DNA of 64,000 bases from Sutterella faecalis. GTDB lineage: Bacteria; Pseudomonadota; Gammaproteobacteria; Burkholderiales; Burkholderiaceae_F. Shown piece after piece: positions 30,769 through 39,654 of this stretch (position 1 is the first letter of the stretch; each line of letters opens with the position of its first letter). Location of the stretch: the NCBI RefSeq assembly GCF_006337085.1, contig NZ_CP040882.1:682001-746000 (forward strand), written 5' to 3'. A program made the position numbers and the translations under genes. The notes under the pieces were generated by a model, which was not told where the DNA came from, did no database searches, and saw only the letters and a list, made by a program, of their open reading frames with translations.

Positions 30769-33264
30769 ATGCAGTTCTATCTGAAGCACGCGGTCGGCAA
30801 CCGCGAACGCTGGAAGACCAGAGGCACGCTCTCGCACGCGAGCGGCGTCATCATCGCCGAAGAGCTCGCGAAGGTCCCCGGCGTCACGGGTCTTGAGGTG
30901 AATCCGCTCACCGGGAGCGTCACGCTCACCGTCGAGGATGTCGCAACGAAGGCGCGCACCGCAGCTTATTTCTCGAGCCTGGCAACGAATCCCCCGATCC
31001 GCCGTCCGGGCCGCACCCTGGTCGTTCAAGAAGACCGCCGGGCAGCGCGCGAATCAGCACCAAGACTGGTTTCGGGAGAAATGTTCCCCGAAGGCTCGCG
31101 CCCGCAGGGACTCGTCGGCCAGACATTCTTTGCAATTGAGCGCGGCTTCACCAACATGCCGGTGCTGCGCGTCTTTTCCAAGATCCGCGATGCGCTCGAG
31201 CGCATCTTCCCGGCGCTCTTCCGTCTTTCGCGCACCGCCGTTCAGGCGTCCCGCGTGGGACCCGCACTCGGCAAAGCCGCGCTCGAGCGCAATGAAGGCG
31301 AAGCCCCGGTTCTCAAGGAAGAGGACGCAGAACTCGACTTTTCGGGTCTTGCCCGCTACATCTTCCTGCGGCCTTTCCTTCCGATGGTGCTCAATATCGG
31401 GAACGCCGTTCTCGATTCGATCCCGTACCTTATTGAAGGCGTGAAGAATGCCTTCAAGGGCAAGCTCAACGTCTCGGTCCTCGACGCTTCGGCGATTCTT
31501 GTTTCGCTCCTCAGGCTCGACTTCGGAACGGTGGGGCTCCTCACGCTGCTCCTCGGCTTAGGCGACATGCTCGAGCGCTATACGAGAAAGAAGTCTCTAG
31601 CGTCCCTTGCCGACCAGCTCGCCATCAAGGTCGATCAGGTCTGGGTGCGCGGCGCCGATGGGAAGCTCTCTCAGAAGCAGCTCAATACCCTCACGAAGGA
31701 AGACGTTGTTGTCGTCCGCGCAGGTTCCGTCATTCCGGTCGACGGCGTTGTGACGGCGGGCGACGCCTCCGTCAACCAGGCGACCATGACGGGCGAACCG
31801 CTCCCCGTTCATCGCGAAGCGGGCGGCAGCGTCTTTGCCGGCACCGTGGTTGAAGACGGCGAAATCGACATTCGTCCGACGGCGCTCGGCGACGCCTCGA
31901 GGCTCTCTCAGATCGTCAACTTCATTCAGAACAGCGAAGCCGCAAAGGCGGGCATTCAGGGGAAGGCCGAGCGTCTTGCCGACGCCATCGTCCCCTACAA
32001 CTTCCTCCTCGCGGGCCTCGTCTTCCTCTTCACGAGAAACCTCACCCGCACGGCCTCGGTCCTCATGGTCGACTACTCGTGCGCCCTGAGGCTCGCCACG
32101 CCGCTCGCCATTCTCACGGCCATGAAGAACGGCACCGAAAAGGGCGTTCTCGTGAAGGGTGGACGCTACCTCGAAGCGCTCTCCGAAGTCGATACGGTGG
32201 TCTTCGACAAGACGGGCACCCTCACGCAGGCTTCGCCCGTCCTCTCCGACGTCGTGCCGATTCACGACGAAATCGACGAAGAGGAGCTCCTGCGCCTTGC
32301 CGCCTGCCTTGAAGAGCATTTCCCGCATCCGGTCTCGCGCGCCATCGTTCGCCAGGCTCAGGAAAAGGGCATCTTCCACGACGACGAGGAGCACGACACC
32401 GAAGTGCGCTACATCGTCGCGCACGGCATCTGCTCGTCCGTGGGCGGCAGAAAGTGCGTTCTCGGCAGCCGCCACTTTGTGGGCGACGACGAGAAGGTGG
32501 ATCTCCATCCCGCTCAGGAAGTGGTCGACCGCCTCGCCGCGGAAGGGAAGTCGATTCTCTACCTCGCCGTCGGCGGCCGCCTTGCGGGCGTCCTCGGCAT
32601 TGAGGATCCGGTCCGTCCTGAAGCAGTCGACGCCATCAAAGCGCTTCGCGAACGCGGCATCCGCCGCATCATCATGCTCACGGGCGACGACAACCGCACG
32701 GCCGCGCACGTTGCGGCGAAGCTCGGTCTCGACGGCTACCGCGCGCAGGTGCTCCCGCAGGACAAGGCCCGTCATGTGCTCGACCTCAAGGCCGAGGGCT
32801 GCCGCGTGCTGATGGTGGGCGACGGCATCAACGATTCGCCGGCGCTTTCCGCCGCGCACGTGGGCGCCACGCTTCGCGACGGCACCGACATTGCGCAGGA
32901 AGTGGCCGACGTCGTGCTCACCCGCAACAGCCTCCTTGACCTCCCGACCGCGATTGATCTCGGCTGCGCGACCATGGGCCGCATCCGCCAGAACTTCGCC
33001 GTCTCGGTGAGCCTCAATACGGGCTTCCTCGCGGGAGGCCTCATGGGCGTCCTGATGCCTGCCGTGGGCGCGCTCCTGCACAACGCCACCACGATCGGCG
33101 TCTGCCTCAACGCCATGCGTCCGACCCTCGGCACAACAAGAAGCTTCACGGAAACCGTGAAGGAAATCGAAGCCAATATGAGGGGCACGCTCACGAAGAT
33201 CTCGAACAACGCCCCTGAAAGCGAACGTCCGATCGACCTTCCCTTCACTGCTCCCGCGAAATAA
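30769..33264 (+). CDS. P1B-type heavy-metal ATPase with SCA metal-site motif (P1B-6/FezB-like)
   Basis: 831-aa membrane ATPase. The N-terminal ~70 residues have an HMA-like fold but lack CxxC (RWKTRGTLSHASGVIIAEEL). The TM metal site reads DYSCALRLATP where copper pumps have CPC. Phosphorylation site FDKTGTLT (~residue 481), TGDDNRTAAHVA and GDGINDSPAL are intact. An S-C-A motif marks the P1B-6 group, which includes FezB of ferrosomes; that link is from memory of the literature. Downstream are an HMA-like arginine-rich protein, a small membrane protein and feoAAB. Likely an iron-loading pump. Another divalent metal cannot be excluded. Confidence 0.85.
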   Translation: MQFYLKHAVGNRERWKTRGTLSHASGVIIAEELAKVPGVTGLEVNPLTGSVTLTVEDVATKARTAAYFSSLATNPPIRRPGRTLVVQEDRRAARESAPRLVSGEMFPEGSRPQGLVGQTFFAIERGFTNMPVLRVFSKIRDALERIFPALFRLSRTAVQASRVGPALGKAALERNEGEAPVLKEEDAELDFSGLARYIFLRPFLPMVLNIGNAVLDSIPYLIEGVKNAFKGKLNVSVLDASAILVSLLRLDFGTVGLLTLLLGLGDMLERYTRKKSLASLADQLAIKVDQVWVRGADGKLSQKQLNTLTKEDVVVVRAGSVIPVDGVVTAGDASVNQATMTGEPLPVHREAGGSVFAGTVVEDGEIDIRPTALGDASRLSQIVNFIQNSEAAKAGIQGKAERLADAIVPYNFLLAGLVFLFTRNLTRTASVLMVDYSCALRLATPLAILTAMKNGTEKGVLVKGGRYLEALSEVDTVVFDKTGTLTQASPVLSDVVPIHDEIDEEELLRLAACLEEHFPHPVSRAIVRQAQEKGIFHDDEEHDTEVRYIVAHGICSSVGGRKCVLGSRHFVGDDEKVDLHPAQEVVDRLAAEGKSILYLAVGGRLAGVLGIEDPVRPEAVDAIKALRERGIRRIIMLTGDDNRTAAHVAAKLGLDGYRAQVLPQDKARHVLDLKAEGCRVLMVGDGINDSPALSAAHVGATLRDGTDIAQEVADVVLTRNSLLDLPTAIDLGCATMGRIRQNFAVSVSLNTGFLAGGLMGVLMPAVGALLHNATTIGVCLNAMRPTLGTTRSFTETVKEIEANMRGTLTKISNNAPESERPIDLPFTAPAK

Positions 33265-33281
33265 ACGAAAGGATAAGAAAA

Positions 33282-33902
33282 ATGCTTGACCCCCGTACTT
33301 TCGTGCGTTCCGTCACTCACGGGCGCGCGCGCATCCGCCACGCGTCCTTGAAGGGCCTTTCCGCCGATGAAGCCAAGGTGATTGCCGACATGGTCGAAGG
33401 CTTTGACGGCATTACGTCCGTCTCGATCAACCCTCGCGTGGGCTCGCTCCTCGTGACCTGGGACGAATCGCAGACGAATGCCGAGGCGCTTCTTCAGGCG
33501 GCGGCCTTCTTCCTTCCGGAGGATTCCTCCGCTCCTCAGACGGAAGTCTCAGACGCGGATGCTGTCCCCGAAGCTGAAGGCGCAGCCGGGACCGAGGCCG
33601 AATCCGCAGCACCCAAGAAAAAGTGCCTCAGGGAATCGGCCAAAGCCGCTGCCGGCACGGCGCTCGCCGCTGCTGAAGATGCCGCAGGCCGCGCGCTCCT
33701 CGCCGTGAGCCCCATCATTGCGCCCGACCAGAAGAAGGGCGGCAGAACGAAGCGCGTGACGCAGAACCGCCTGATGCTCGCGGCATACGGCGCATCGCTT
33801 GCGTCGCTCTTCGTGAAGAGCACTCCGCTTCATGTCGGACTCGGCGTCCTTTACACTCTCTTCCTCGGCGTGCATCTCTATCAGCACCGCCGCGTGCTTT
33901 AA
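33282..33902 (+). CDS. HMA-fold protein with Arg-rich motif and C-terminal TM helix
   Basis: 206 aa. N-terminal ~70 residues resemble a heavy-metal-associated domain without Cys (HGRARIRHASLKGLSADEAKVIADMV, then GITSVSINPRVGSLLVTWDE). A Pro/Ala/Glu-rich linker follows, then a membrane anchor (LASLFVKSTPLHVGLGVLYTLFLGV). The G-R-x-R-x-R-H motif in place of CxxC parallels the N-terminus of the ATPase upstream, suggesting the two share a non-thiol mode of metal or partner binding. AAGGA precedes the ATG, 17 bp after the ATPase. Ferrosome clusters include HMA-like proteins of this kind; assignment is inference. Confidence 0.7.
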   Translation: MLDPRTFVRSVTHGRARIRHASLKGLSADEAKVIADMVEGFDGITSVSINPRVGSLLVTWDESQTNAEALLQAAAFFLPEDSSAPQTEVSDADAVPEAEGAAGTEAESAAPKKKCLRESAKAAAGTALAAAEDAAGRALLAVSPIIAPDQKKGGRTKRVTQNRLMLAAYGASLASLFVKSTPLHVGLGVLYTLFLGVHLYQHRRVL

Positions 33903-33923
33903 GGAAGATACAAAGGATTTCAA

Positions 33924-34307
33924 ATGAAGCTCTGGCTCAGGATTACGCAGGGACTGGCCGCCCTCCTTCTTTCAGCGGCTGCCGTTTCCCTTCTTCTCTT
34001 TGCCGGAGCGCTTCTTCTTGGAATCGCCGCGGCGGCGCTCCTTGCCGCCGCGGGCCTTTATCTTGCCGCGCCCGAAAACGCGAGAAAAACCTTTTCGCTT
34101 CTGATTGAGCGCGTTGATGCCTGGATTGCCGCCATGCAGTCGATTGTCGACAATGCCGGGAATCTCGTCCAATCCTTTACAAATTCCCGCGCCGCCGCTC
34201 CCGAAGAGGAACCAGCGGCGAACGCCCCCGCGCATCACGCCGGCAGCCCCGCGAATCATGAGGCACCGGCAGTTCCCCCGCAGGAAGAGAAGCACTCGGA
34301 ACATTGA
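33924..34307 (+). CDS. small membrane protein with His-rich C-terminus
   Basis: 127 aa, unrecognised family. One or two N-terminal hydrophobic helices (LAALLLSAAAVSLLLFAGALLLG, AAAALLAAAGLYLAA), a short amphipathic helix, and a Pro/Ala/Glu/His tail (APAHHAGSPANHEAP, EEKHSEH). The His and Glu could bind metal. It lies 21 bp after the HMA-like gene in the same run, so it is presumably part of the same system. No terminator is obvious after it. Confidence 0.65.
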   Translation: MKLWLRITQGLAALLLSAAAVSLLLFAGALLLGIAAAALLAAAGLYLAAPENARKTFSLLIERVDAWIAAMQSIVDNAGNLVQSFTNSRAAAPEEEPAANAPAHHAGSPANHEAPAVPPQEEKHSEH

Positions 34308-34814
34308 CGCCGTCCTTGCGTCGCTTCGGGTTCCTTCATCCCGCCGCTCGCGTTGCTGTCCGACGACGACACCCCTCCCGCCAGGGCCCAAGAACCCTCT
34401 TCTTTCGGCGCCCAGCTTTGCCTCGCTTCTTTGAATATCACGCATTCGAGCTTCGTGAAGCTTGTTTTCACACGAAAAGCTTCTCCTCGCGCTTTCCCTA
34501 TCCTCCCCGGACAAGACCCCTACCTCTATCTTGATATCGGGCAAATATTTCCGGAAACTTACAAACCCGGGACGGGAAACCCCTCTTTCCCATCGATTCA
34601 GCCGACGCTGTCCAATGCGATTTTAATTTGAAGTTTTATCCAAAACTTCAAATAGTTGCATTTGTCCAAGGCCCCTTGCTCCCGCGCGCGCCATTACCTT
34701 ATCTGAAGCCCCTCAAACGCGTTTCTGCCAGTAAAAATGTATCTGAATTTGAAAACGCGAAAGATTCTCAGTAGTATGCCGATGTCTATCAATTAGAAGG
34801 AGGACCCTACGTAA
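34308..34814. other. intergenic region upstream of feoA
   Basis: No gene seen. It contains a perfect 12-bp inverted repeat ATTTGAAGTTTT-atcc-AAAACTTCAAAT at 34626-34653 (operator or terminator without T-run). AT-rich sequence from 34735 probably holds the feo promoter, with a strong Shine-Dalgarno AGAAGGAGGA at 34795-34804. A Fur or FNR box could not be assigned by eye. Confidence 0.4.
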
Positions 34815-35051
34815 ATGACGGAGCCCAAACAAATCCGAAAACTCGCTGATGTGGAGATCAAGACTCCCGTGACCGTTGCGCGCATGAAGCTCGACGATGC
34901 GGAGATTGCGCATCTTGCGGACCTCGGCATGCGCCTTGGCAGTGTTGTTCGGGTGCTGCAGGTTTCCCGCGACGAACCCCTGCTCGTTGCCGTCGGAGAC
35001 GGGCGCATTGCCGTCAATTACGCTGTGGCCCAGAAAATCTACGTTTACTAA
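34815..35051 (+). CDS. feoA: ferrous iron transport protein A (first copy)
   Basis: 78-aa SH3-like FeoA domain protein: LADVEIKTPVTVARMKL, ADLGMRLGSVVRVLQ, and GRIAVNYAVAQKIYV, matching the beta-barrel FeoA pattern. It aids FeoB in Fe(II) uptake at the cytoplasmic face. Excellent ribosome site. It lies 14 bp before a second feoA, and such paired FeoA genes occur in many anaerobes. Confidence 0.88.
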   Translation: MTEPKQIRKLADVEIKTPVTVARMKLDDAEIAHLADLGMRLGSVVRVLQVSRDEPLLVAVGDGRIAVNYAVAQKIYVY

Positions 35052-35065
35052 GAATCGAGGACACT

Positions 35066-35293
35066 ATGTATCTCAAGGAACTTCCTGTTGGTTCCAAGGG
35101 CAAAATCGTCGGCTTCGGCAAGGAACATCCTGAATACCGCCGCCGTCTCGTCATGCTCGGGGCTACTCCCGGCACGACCTTTGAAGTTGTCCGTATCGCT
35201 CCCCTCGGCGACCCGATTGAAATTCGAGTCCGCGGCAGCTTCATCAGCGTTCGCCGCGATGAAGCCATGCTGATGGAAGTTGAAAAGATTTAA
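35066..35293 (+). CDS. feoA: ferrous iron transport protein A (second copy)
   Basis: 75-aa FeoA-domain protein: MYLKELPVGSKGKIVGFG, RLVMLGATPGTTFEVVRIAPLGDPIEIRVRG, FISVRRDEA. This copy is closer to the canonical FeoA than the first (typical LGATPGT and PLGDPIEI motifs). It lies 14 bp after the first feoA and 93 bp before the feoB start, clearly one operon. Confidence 0.93.
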   Translation: MYLKELPVGSKGKIVGFGKEHPEYRRRLVMLGATPGTTFEVVRIAPLGDPIEIRVRGSFISVRRDEAMLMEVEKI

Positions 35294-35386
35294 TCGCTTT
35301 TGATCTGTGAAGCGGCGGGAAGAACCCCAACTGCCTCCTCTTCAGCGGAAAGAAAGAACGAATTCAAATCCAGATTGGAATCTGAA

Positions 35387-37768
35387 ATGAGTCAGCACAT
35401 CGTCTGCGTGGTCGGCAATCCGAATTGCGGCAAGACCACATTCTTCAACGCCCTGACGGGTTCCCGTCAGCGCGTGGGCAACTGGCCCGGCGTGACGGTC
35501 GATAAGAAGACCGGCAATTTTGAATATAAGGATGCCAAGATCGAGCTCGTCGACCTTCCGGGCATCTACTCCATTACCCCGGCGGCTTCGTCGGGCGAAG
35601 ACGAACGGGTTGCGCGCGACTACATCCTCTCGGGTGAAGCCGAAGCGGTCATCAACATCGTCGACGCCTCGAACCTCGAGCGCAACCTCTACCTCACGGC
35701 TCAGCTCATCGAAATGCAGGTTCCGATGATCGTCGTCGTGAACATGCTCGACATTGCCAAGCAGCACCACATGGAAATCCGCCTCGAAGAGCTCCAGAAG
35801 GCTCTCGGCTGCCCGGTGGTGGGCATCGTCGCCTCGCGCGAAACGGGCCTGAACGACGTGAAGGACACGCTCGTCAGCTTCCTCGCGAATCCCGTGGTTC
35901 CGCCGATGGCCGTCGAATTCGACAAGGCCATTTCGGACGGCATTGCCGAGGTCGCAGCCGACCTCAAGGCCGAGGGGGTCGAGCGCGCTCCCTGGTTCGC
36001 GAGCCAGTTCATGGAAAAGGCTCCGGGCCTTGCTGAAAAGCTCCCGAAGATCGACCTCACGAAGGTTGAGAAGATTGTTGCCGATCTCGACGCCAAGTAC
36101 GACGGCGACCTCGACATTGCCATCGCCAACGCCCGCTACGCTTTCGTTTCCGCGATTGCCGAAAAGGCCGTCGTGCGCAAGGGCGAGGCGAGCGCCACGA
36201 TGACGGACAAGATCGACGCGGTTGTGCTCAACCGCTGGCTCGGCCTTCCGATCTTCCTCGTCATCATGTACGTGATGTTCCTCTTCACGCAGAATCTCGG
36301 CGGCAGCTTCATCGACTTCTTCGACATTCTCGTTGGCGGCGTCATGGTGGACGGCTTCTCCGAGCTCCTCACGAACATCGGATGCCCTGAATGGCTTACC
36401 GTCTTCCTCGCCAACGGCATCGGCGGCGGTCTGCAGACGGTCTCGACCTTCATTCCGCCCGTCTTCTTCCTCTTCCTCTTCCTCGCCGTTCTTGAGGACT
36501 CGGGCTACATGGCTCGCGCGGCCTTCGTGATGGACCGCCTGATGCGCGCCCTCGGCCTTCCGGGCAAGGCCTTCGTGCCGCTCATCGTCGGCTTCGGCTG
36601 CAACGTGCCCTCCATCATGGCCACCCGCACGATGGACCGCGCCTCCGACCGCATCATCACGGTTCTGATGGCTCCGTTCATGTCCTGCGGCGCACGTCTC
36701 CCGGTGTACGTCCTCTTCGCGACGGCCTTCTGGCCCACCAACGGCCAGAACCTCGTGTTCCTCCTCTACATCATCGGCATCTGCGCGGCGATTCTGACGG
36801 GCTTCATGCTCAAGCGCGCTGCCCTTCCGGGCGCCGCTTCGGCCTTCGTCATGGAAATCCCGCCCTACCACATCCCGACCTTCAAGGGCGTGATGCTGCG
36901 TACGTGGGACCGCGTGAAGACCTTCCTCTTCCGCGCCGGCAAGGTGATTGTGGTGATCGTGGCCTGCCTCGCCTTCCTCAACTCCCTCGGCAAGGACGGT
37001 TCCTTCGGCAATGAAGACAGCGAAAACTCCGTCCTCTCGTCGATCGGCCGCACGATCGTTCCGATCTTCCAGCCGATGGGCATTCAGGAACAGAACTGGC
37101 CTGCCGCTGTGGGCATCTTCACGGGCATCTTCGCGAAGGAAGCCGTGGTTGGTACCCTGAACTCCCTCTATGACGGCATCGCCGCCGACAAGGCTGCTCA
37201 GGCTGCTGCTGAAAAGGCCGCCGCTGAAGGCGCTCCGGCTGAAGAAGCTGCTCCTGAGGAAGAAGAAGGCTGGTCCTTCTCCGCCATTCTCGACGAAGCG
37301 CTCTCCACCACCTGGGACAACCTGAAGGATCTCGGCTCTGCCTTTGCCGACCCGATGGGCATCAGCGTGGGCGACCTCTCCGACGAAGAAGCGGCTGCTG
37401 AAGACCAGGAAGTTTCGACCGGCACGATCGACACGATCAAGACCTTCTTCGGTTCTTCCTCCGGCGCCTTTGCCTACCTCCTGATGGTGCTCCTCTACAT
37501 GCCCTGCTGCGCGGCCATCGCTGCGGTCTGGCGTGAAGTCGGCACTGCCTGGACGATCTTCTCGGGCACCTGGTGCTGCGTCCTCGGCTACACCTCCGCG
37601 ACGATCTTCTACCGCGCGGTCAACTTCGGTGAAGCACCGGCCTACAGCGCGATCTGCATCGTGGTTTCTCTCGCCATCATCTACGCCATGTGGCTCTGGA
37701 TGAAGTCCTTCGCCAAGAAGGACGCGGAGAACGCCCCGAAGGTGATCCCGATTCACTCGGCCCGCTGA
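35387..37768 (+). CDS. feoB: ferrous iron transporter B
   Basis: 793-aa inner-membrane Fe(II) transporter with N-terminal G domain: G1 GNPNCGKTTFFN, switch NWPGVTVDKK, G3 DLPGIYS, G4-like NMLD. The TM part has the two Gate motifs (including GFGCNVPSIMATRT and CGARLPVY). An Ala/Glu-rich cytoplasmic insertion (~residues 610-690) is present before the last helices. Start taken at ATG 35387 (MSQHIVCVVGNPNCG) because the 29 codons upstream are not FeoB-like. Followed by a strong terminator. Confidence 0.95.
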   Translation: MSQHIVCVVGNPNCGKTTFFNALTGSRQRVGNWPGVTVDKKTGNFEYKDAKIELVDLPGIYSITPAASSGEDERVARDYILSGEAEAVINIVDASNLERNLYLTAQLIEMQVPMIVVVNMLDIAKQHHMEIRLEELQKALGCPVVGIVASRETGLNDVKDTLVSFLANPVVPPMAVEFDKAISDGIAEVAADLKAEGVERAPWFASQFMEKAPGLAEKLPKIDLTKVEKIVADLDAKYDGDLDIAIANARYAFVSAIAEKAVVRKGEASATMTDKIDAVVLNRWLGLPIFLVIMYVMFLFTQNLGGSFIDFFDILVGGVMVDGFSELLTNIGCPEWLTVFLANGIGGGLQTVSTFIPPVFFLFLFLAVLEDSGYMARAAFVMDRLMRALGLPGKAFVPLIVGFGCNVPSIMATRTMDRASDRIITVLMAPFMSCGARLPVYVLFATAFWPTNGQNLVFLLYIIGICAAILTGFMLKRAALPGAASAFVMEIPPYHIPTFKGVMLRTWDRVKTFLFRAGKVIVVIVACLAFLNSLGKDGSFGNEDSENSVLSSIGRTIVPIFQPMGIQEQNWPAAVGIFTGIFAKEAVVGTLNSLYDGIAADKAAQAAAEKAAAEGAPAEEAAPEEEEGWSFSAILDEALSTTWDNLKDLGSAFADPMGISVGDLSDEEAAAEDQEVSTGTIDTIKTFFGSSSGAFAYLLMVLLYMPCCAAIAAVWREVGTAWTIFSGTWCCVLGYTSATIFYRAVNFGEAPAYSAICIVVSLAIIYAMWLWMKSFAKKDAENAPKVIPIHSAR

Positions 37769-37830
37769 TTGAGATAGAGACGGTCAAAAGGCTTTGAGCT
37801 GATTGATCGCCTCCCCTCAGAAAAAAAACG

Positions 37831-37865
37831 AACGCTCCCGGCAGATTCTGTCGGGAGCGTTTTTT
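37831..37865 (+). terminator. intrinsic terminator of feoAAB operon
   Basis: AACGCTCCCG/CGGGAGCGTT stem, further paired by CAGA/TCTG inside, then six T. Confidence 0.9.
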
Positions 37866-37993
37866 CGACCATTGAATTGCTTTTGGCCCTGGCCCCGAAG
37901 CGCAATACAATTTCAATAACGGTGCGTCCCGGGAGAACCGTTCTCTAAAGCTCTCTGAAGACGCCTTTCAACTTCATTCCCAAGGGGAAAAAC

Positions 37994-38401
37994 ATGATGA
38001 AGAAATCGCTAATCCTCGGCGCATCCGGCGCCATCCTTCTTCTCTCGGGCTGCGTCGGCACGCTCCCTCCGGTGCAGAACCCAAATGCCGTCGCCGTTTC
38101 CGCTTCGCCCGCCGCCATGAAGGCCGCCATTACCCGCGCGGCTGATCTGCGTCAGTGGCGCATTGTTGAAGAGAAGCCCGGCCTCGTGCGCCTCGCCTAT
38201 CCGGGGACGGCCAAGGCCGAACACTTTGAAATGATCGCCGACGTCGAATACACGAAGAAGGGCTATTCCGTCGAATACGTCTCGAGCCGCGGCCTCAATG
38301 CCGGCCCCTGCCAGGACAACCCGAAGCAGACCTGCGTCCACCGCAACGTCAACAAGTGGCTGCAGAACCTCTCGAGCGACATTCTGCGCGGCATCCGCTG
38401 A
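37994..38401 (+). CDS. putative outer-membrane lipoprotein
   Basis: 135 aa with a lipoprotein signal: MMKKSLILGASGAILLLSGC, Cys20 as the lipidation site. The mature part has a compact alpha/beta pattern (AITRAADLRQWRIVEEKPG, VEYTKKGYSVEYVSSRGL) and a Cys pair (GPCQDNPKQTC) that could form a disulphide. Family not recognised with certainty, though similar small lipoproteins are common in Burkholderiales. AGGGGA precedes the tandem ATGs (37994, 37997). Monocistronic. Confidence 0.75.
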   Translation: MMKKSLILGASGAILLLSGCVGTLPPVQNPNAVAVSASPAAMKAAITRAADLRQWRIVEEKPGLVRLAYPGTAKAEHFEMIADVEYTKKGYSVEYVSSRGLNAGPCQDNPKQTCVHRNVNKWLQNLSSDILRGIR

Positions 38402-38472
38402 TTTCAGATGGAAATCATCCCTGAGGACGAGCCTTCACTAAGCTCTTCAGGCTTCCTCCGACTTTCTCATGC

Positions 38473-38595
38473 TCACGGCCGCTGCTTCCGGGCTGCGGCC
38501 GCCTTCATCCAGAAGTCGACCGCTTTGTCGACCCAGCCTTCCGCGCTCGTTCCGGTTCCGATGCCGAACCCGTGGCGGTGTCCCGGATATTTTGG
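38473..38595 (-). pseudogene. remnant of an alpha/beta-hydrolase C-terminus
   Basis: On the minus strand a short frame ending at 38473 reads YPGHRHGFGIGTGTSAEGW then VDKAVDFWMKAAAA. This matches the catalytic-His C-terminal segment of acetylesterase/dienelactone-type alpha/beta hydrolases. No other part of such an enzyme is seen nearby, so it appears to be a deletion remnant. The rest of 38402-38851 shows no gene. Confidence 0.45.
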
Positions 38596-38851
38596 AAATC
38601 CCTTGGAATTCCCTGTGCTTCTTATCGCTCCATCCTCCACCGCATGACATAGGGCGAAGCGCTTCCCCTCCAGAACTCCTCGAGCTGAAAAGCAAACGGC
38701 ACTGCGGCCAAGGATCTGAAGATTGTTCTCTTCTTAATGGCGGATCTTGAGAAACAAGTGATTCCGTCCATTGTTTCCCCGCAGCCGGCGGGAGCCTGGA
38801 TTAATTCCTCTTCGATTTTTGTCCGATCCTCCTCCCTGAAAGCGAAGCGCG

Positions 38852-38890
38852 AAAAAAAAACACGCCGGAGAGACAAATTCTCCAGCGTGC
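38852..38890 (-). terminator. intrinsic terminator of HU gene
   Basis: CACGC-CGGAGA pairs with TCTCC-AGCGTG around a short loop. On the minus strand it is followed by nine T. Confidence 0.85.
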
Positions 38891-38959
38891 TTTTCAGACT
38901 TCCCTGAAAGATTTCAAAGGAAGTCGAATCCTTTCAGGCCCAGGAGGCCTCAGAAGGAA

Positions 38960-39235
38960 TTACTTGGCGACGGCCTTCTTGAGGGAAGAGCCGGCCGTAA
39001 ACTTCGGACGCTTGCCGGCCGGGATCGTGAGCGTGGCGCCGGTCTGGGGATTGCGGCCCGTGCGGGCGGCGTATTCAGCAACTTCGAAGTTGCCGAAGCC
39101 GATGATCTGCACAGCTTCGCCCTTGCCGAGCTGTTCGGCAACGGTGTCGAAGAAAGCATTGAGCACATCGGCGACCTTGGCCTTCGGAAGCTCGGTCTTC
39201 TCAGCGATGGCAGCGGTGAGTTCGGTCTTGTTCAT
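38960..39235 (-). CDS. hupB: HU family DNA-binding protein
   Basis: 91-aa nucleoid protein: MNKTELTAAIAEKTELPKAK, GFGNFEVAEYAARTGRNPQTG (the HU/IHF signature), TIPAGKRPKFTAGSSLKKAV. GRNPQTG with IPA downstream and absence of IHF-specific features favour HU-beta. AAGGAGA precedes the ATG. Confidence 0.95.
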   Translation of the reverse strand: MNKTELTAAIAEKTELPKAKVADVLNAFFDTVAEQLGKGEAVQIIGFGNFEVAEYAARTGRNPQTGATLTIPAGKRPKFTAGSSLKKAVAK

Positions 39236-39654
39236 GGTATCTCCTTGCGAAGACGTCGCGTCGACGGTTCATTTTGTCGATCGCTTCCAAATGATGTCTT
39301 CTAGTTGTGAAAACCGCGCCCCCATGCGGGTTCCGGCGCGCTTGGGCACTACTATAGCCAACACTTCGAGAGTTTTGGGGCCTTGTTTGCAAAAAAATTC
39401 CCCTGCGCCCTCGCAGTTTCCTTGATCTGCAGGGATTACGGTCCCGCCTTCATTTTTGAGCGTCTTGCCGTCCCCTGACTTCTCCCTCCTCAGGAATTGC
39501 TTAATTTATTGTTTATTTTGAAATTTTGATTATTGTAATGCAGTATCAAAATGTCCTGCCGGGCCATTCGCCATAGAAGAGCCATGCGGGAGGTCTGCGA
39601 AAACTTCACGCTATGCCGTCAGGCAAAGCAGGAACGCTTGCATTTCCGCAACGT
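39236..39654. other. intergenic region between HU and MATE genes
   Basis: No gene found. AT-rich parts at ~39490-39550 and 39340-39410 are candidate promoter or terminator DNA. No strong hairpin was identified. Confidence 0.35.

Noticed and set aside
34735..34814. Fur box upstream of feoA
   Set aside because: No convincing GATAATGATAATCATTATC-like match by eye; a matrix scan would be needed.
35342..37756. 804-codon minus-strand frame over feoB
   Set aside because: Shadow frame, His/Glu/Arg-rich with no domain; FeoB on the plus strand is unmistakable.
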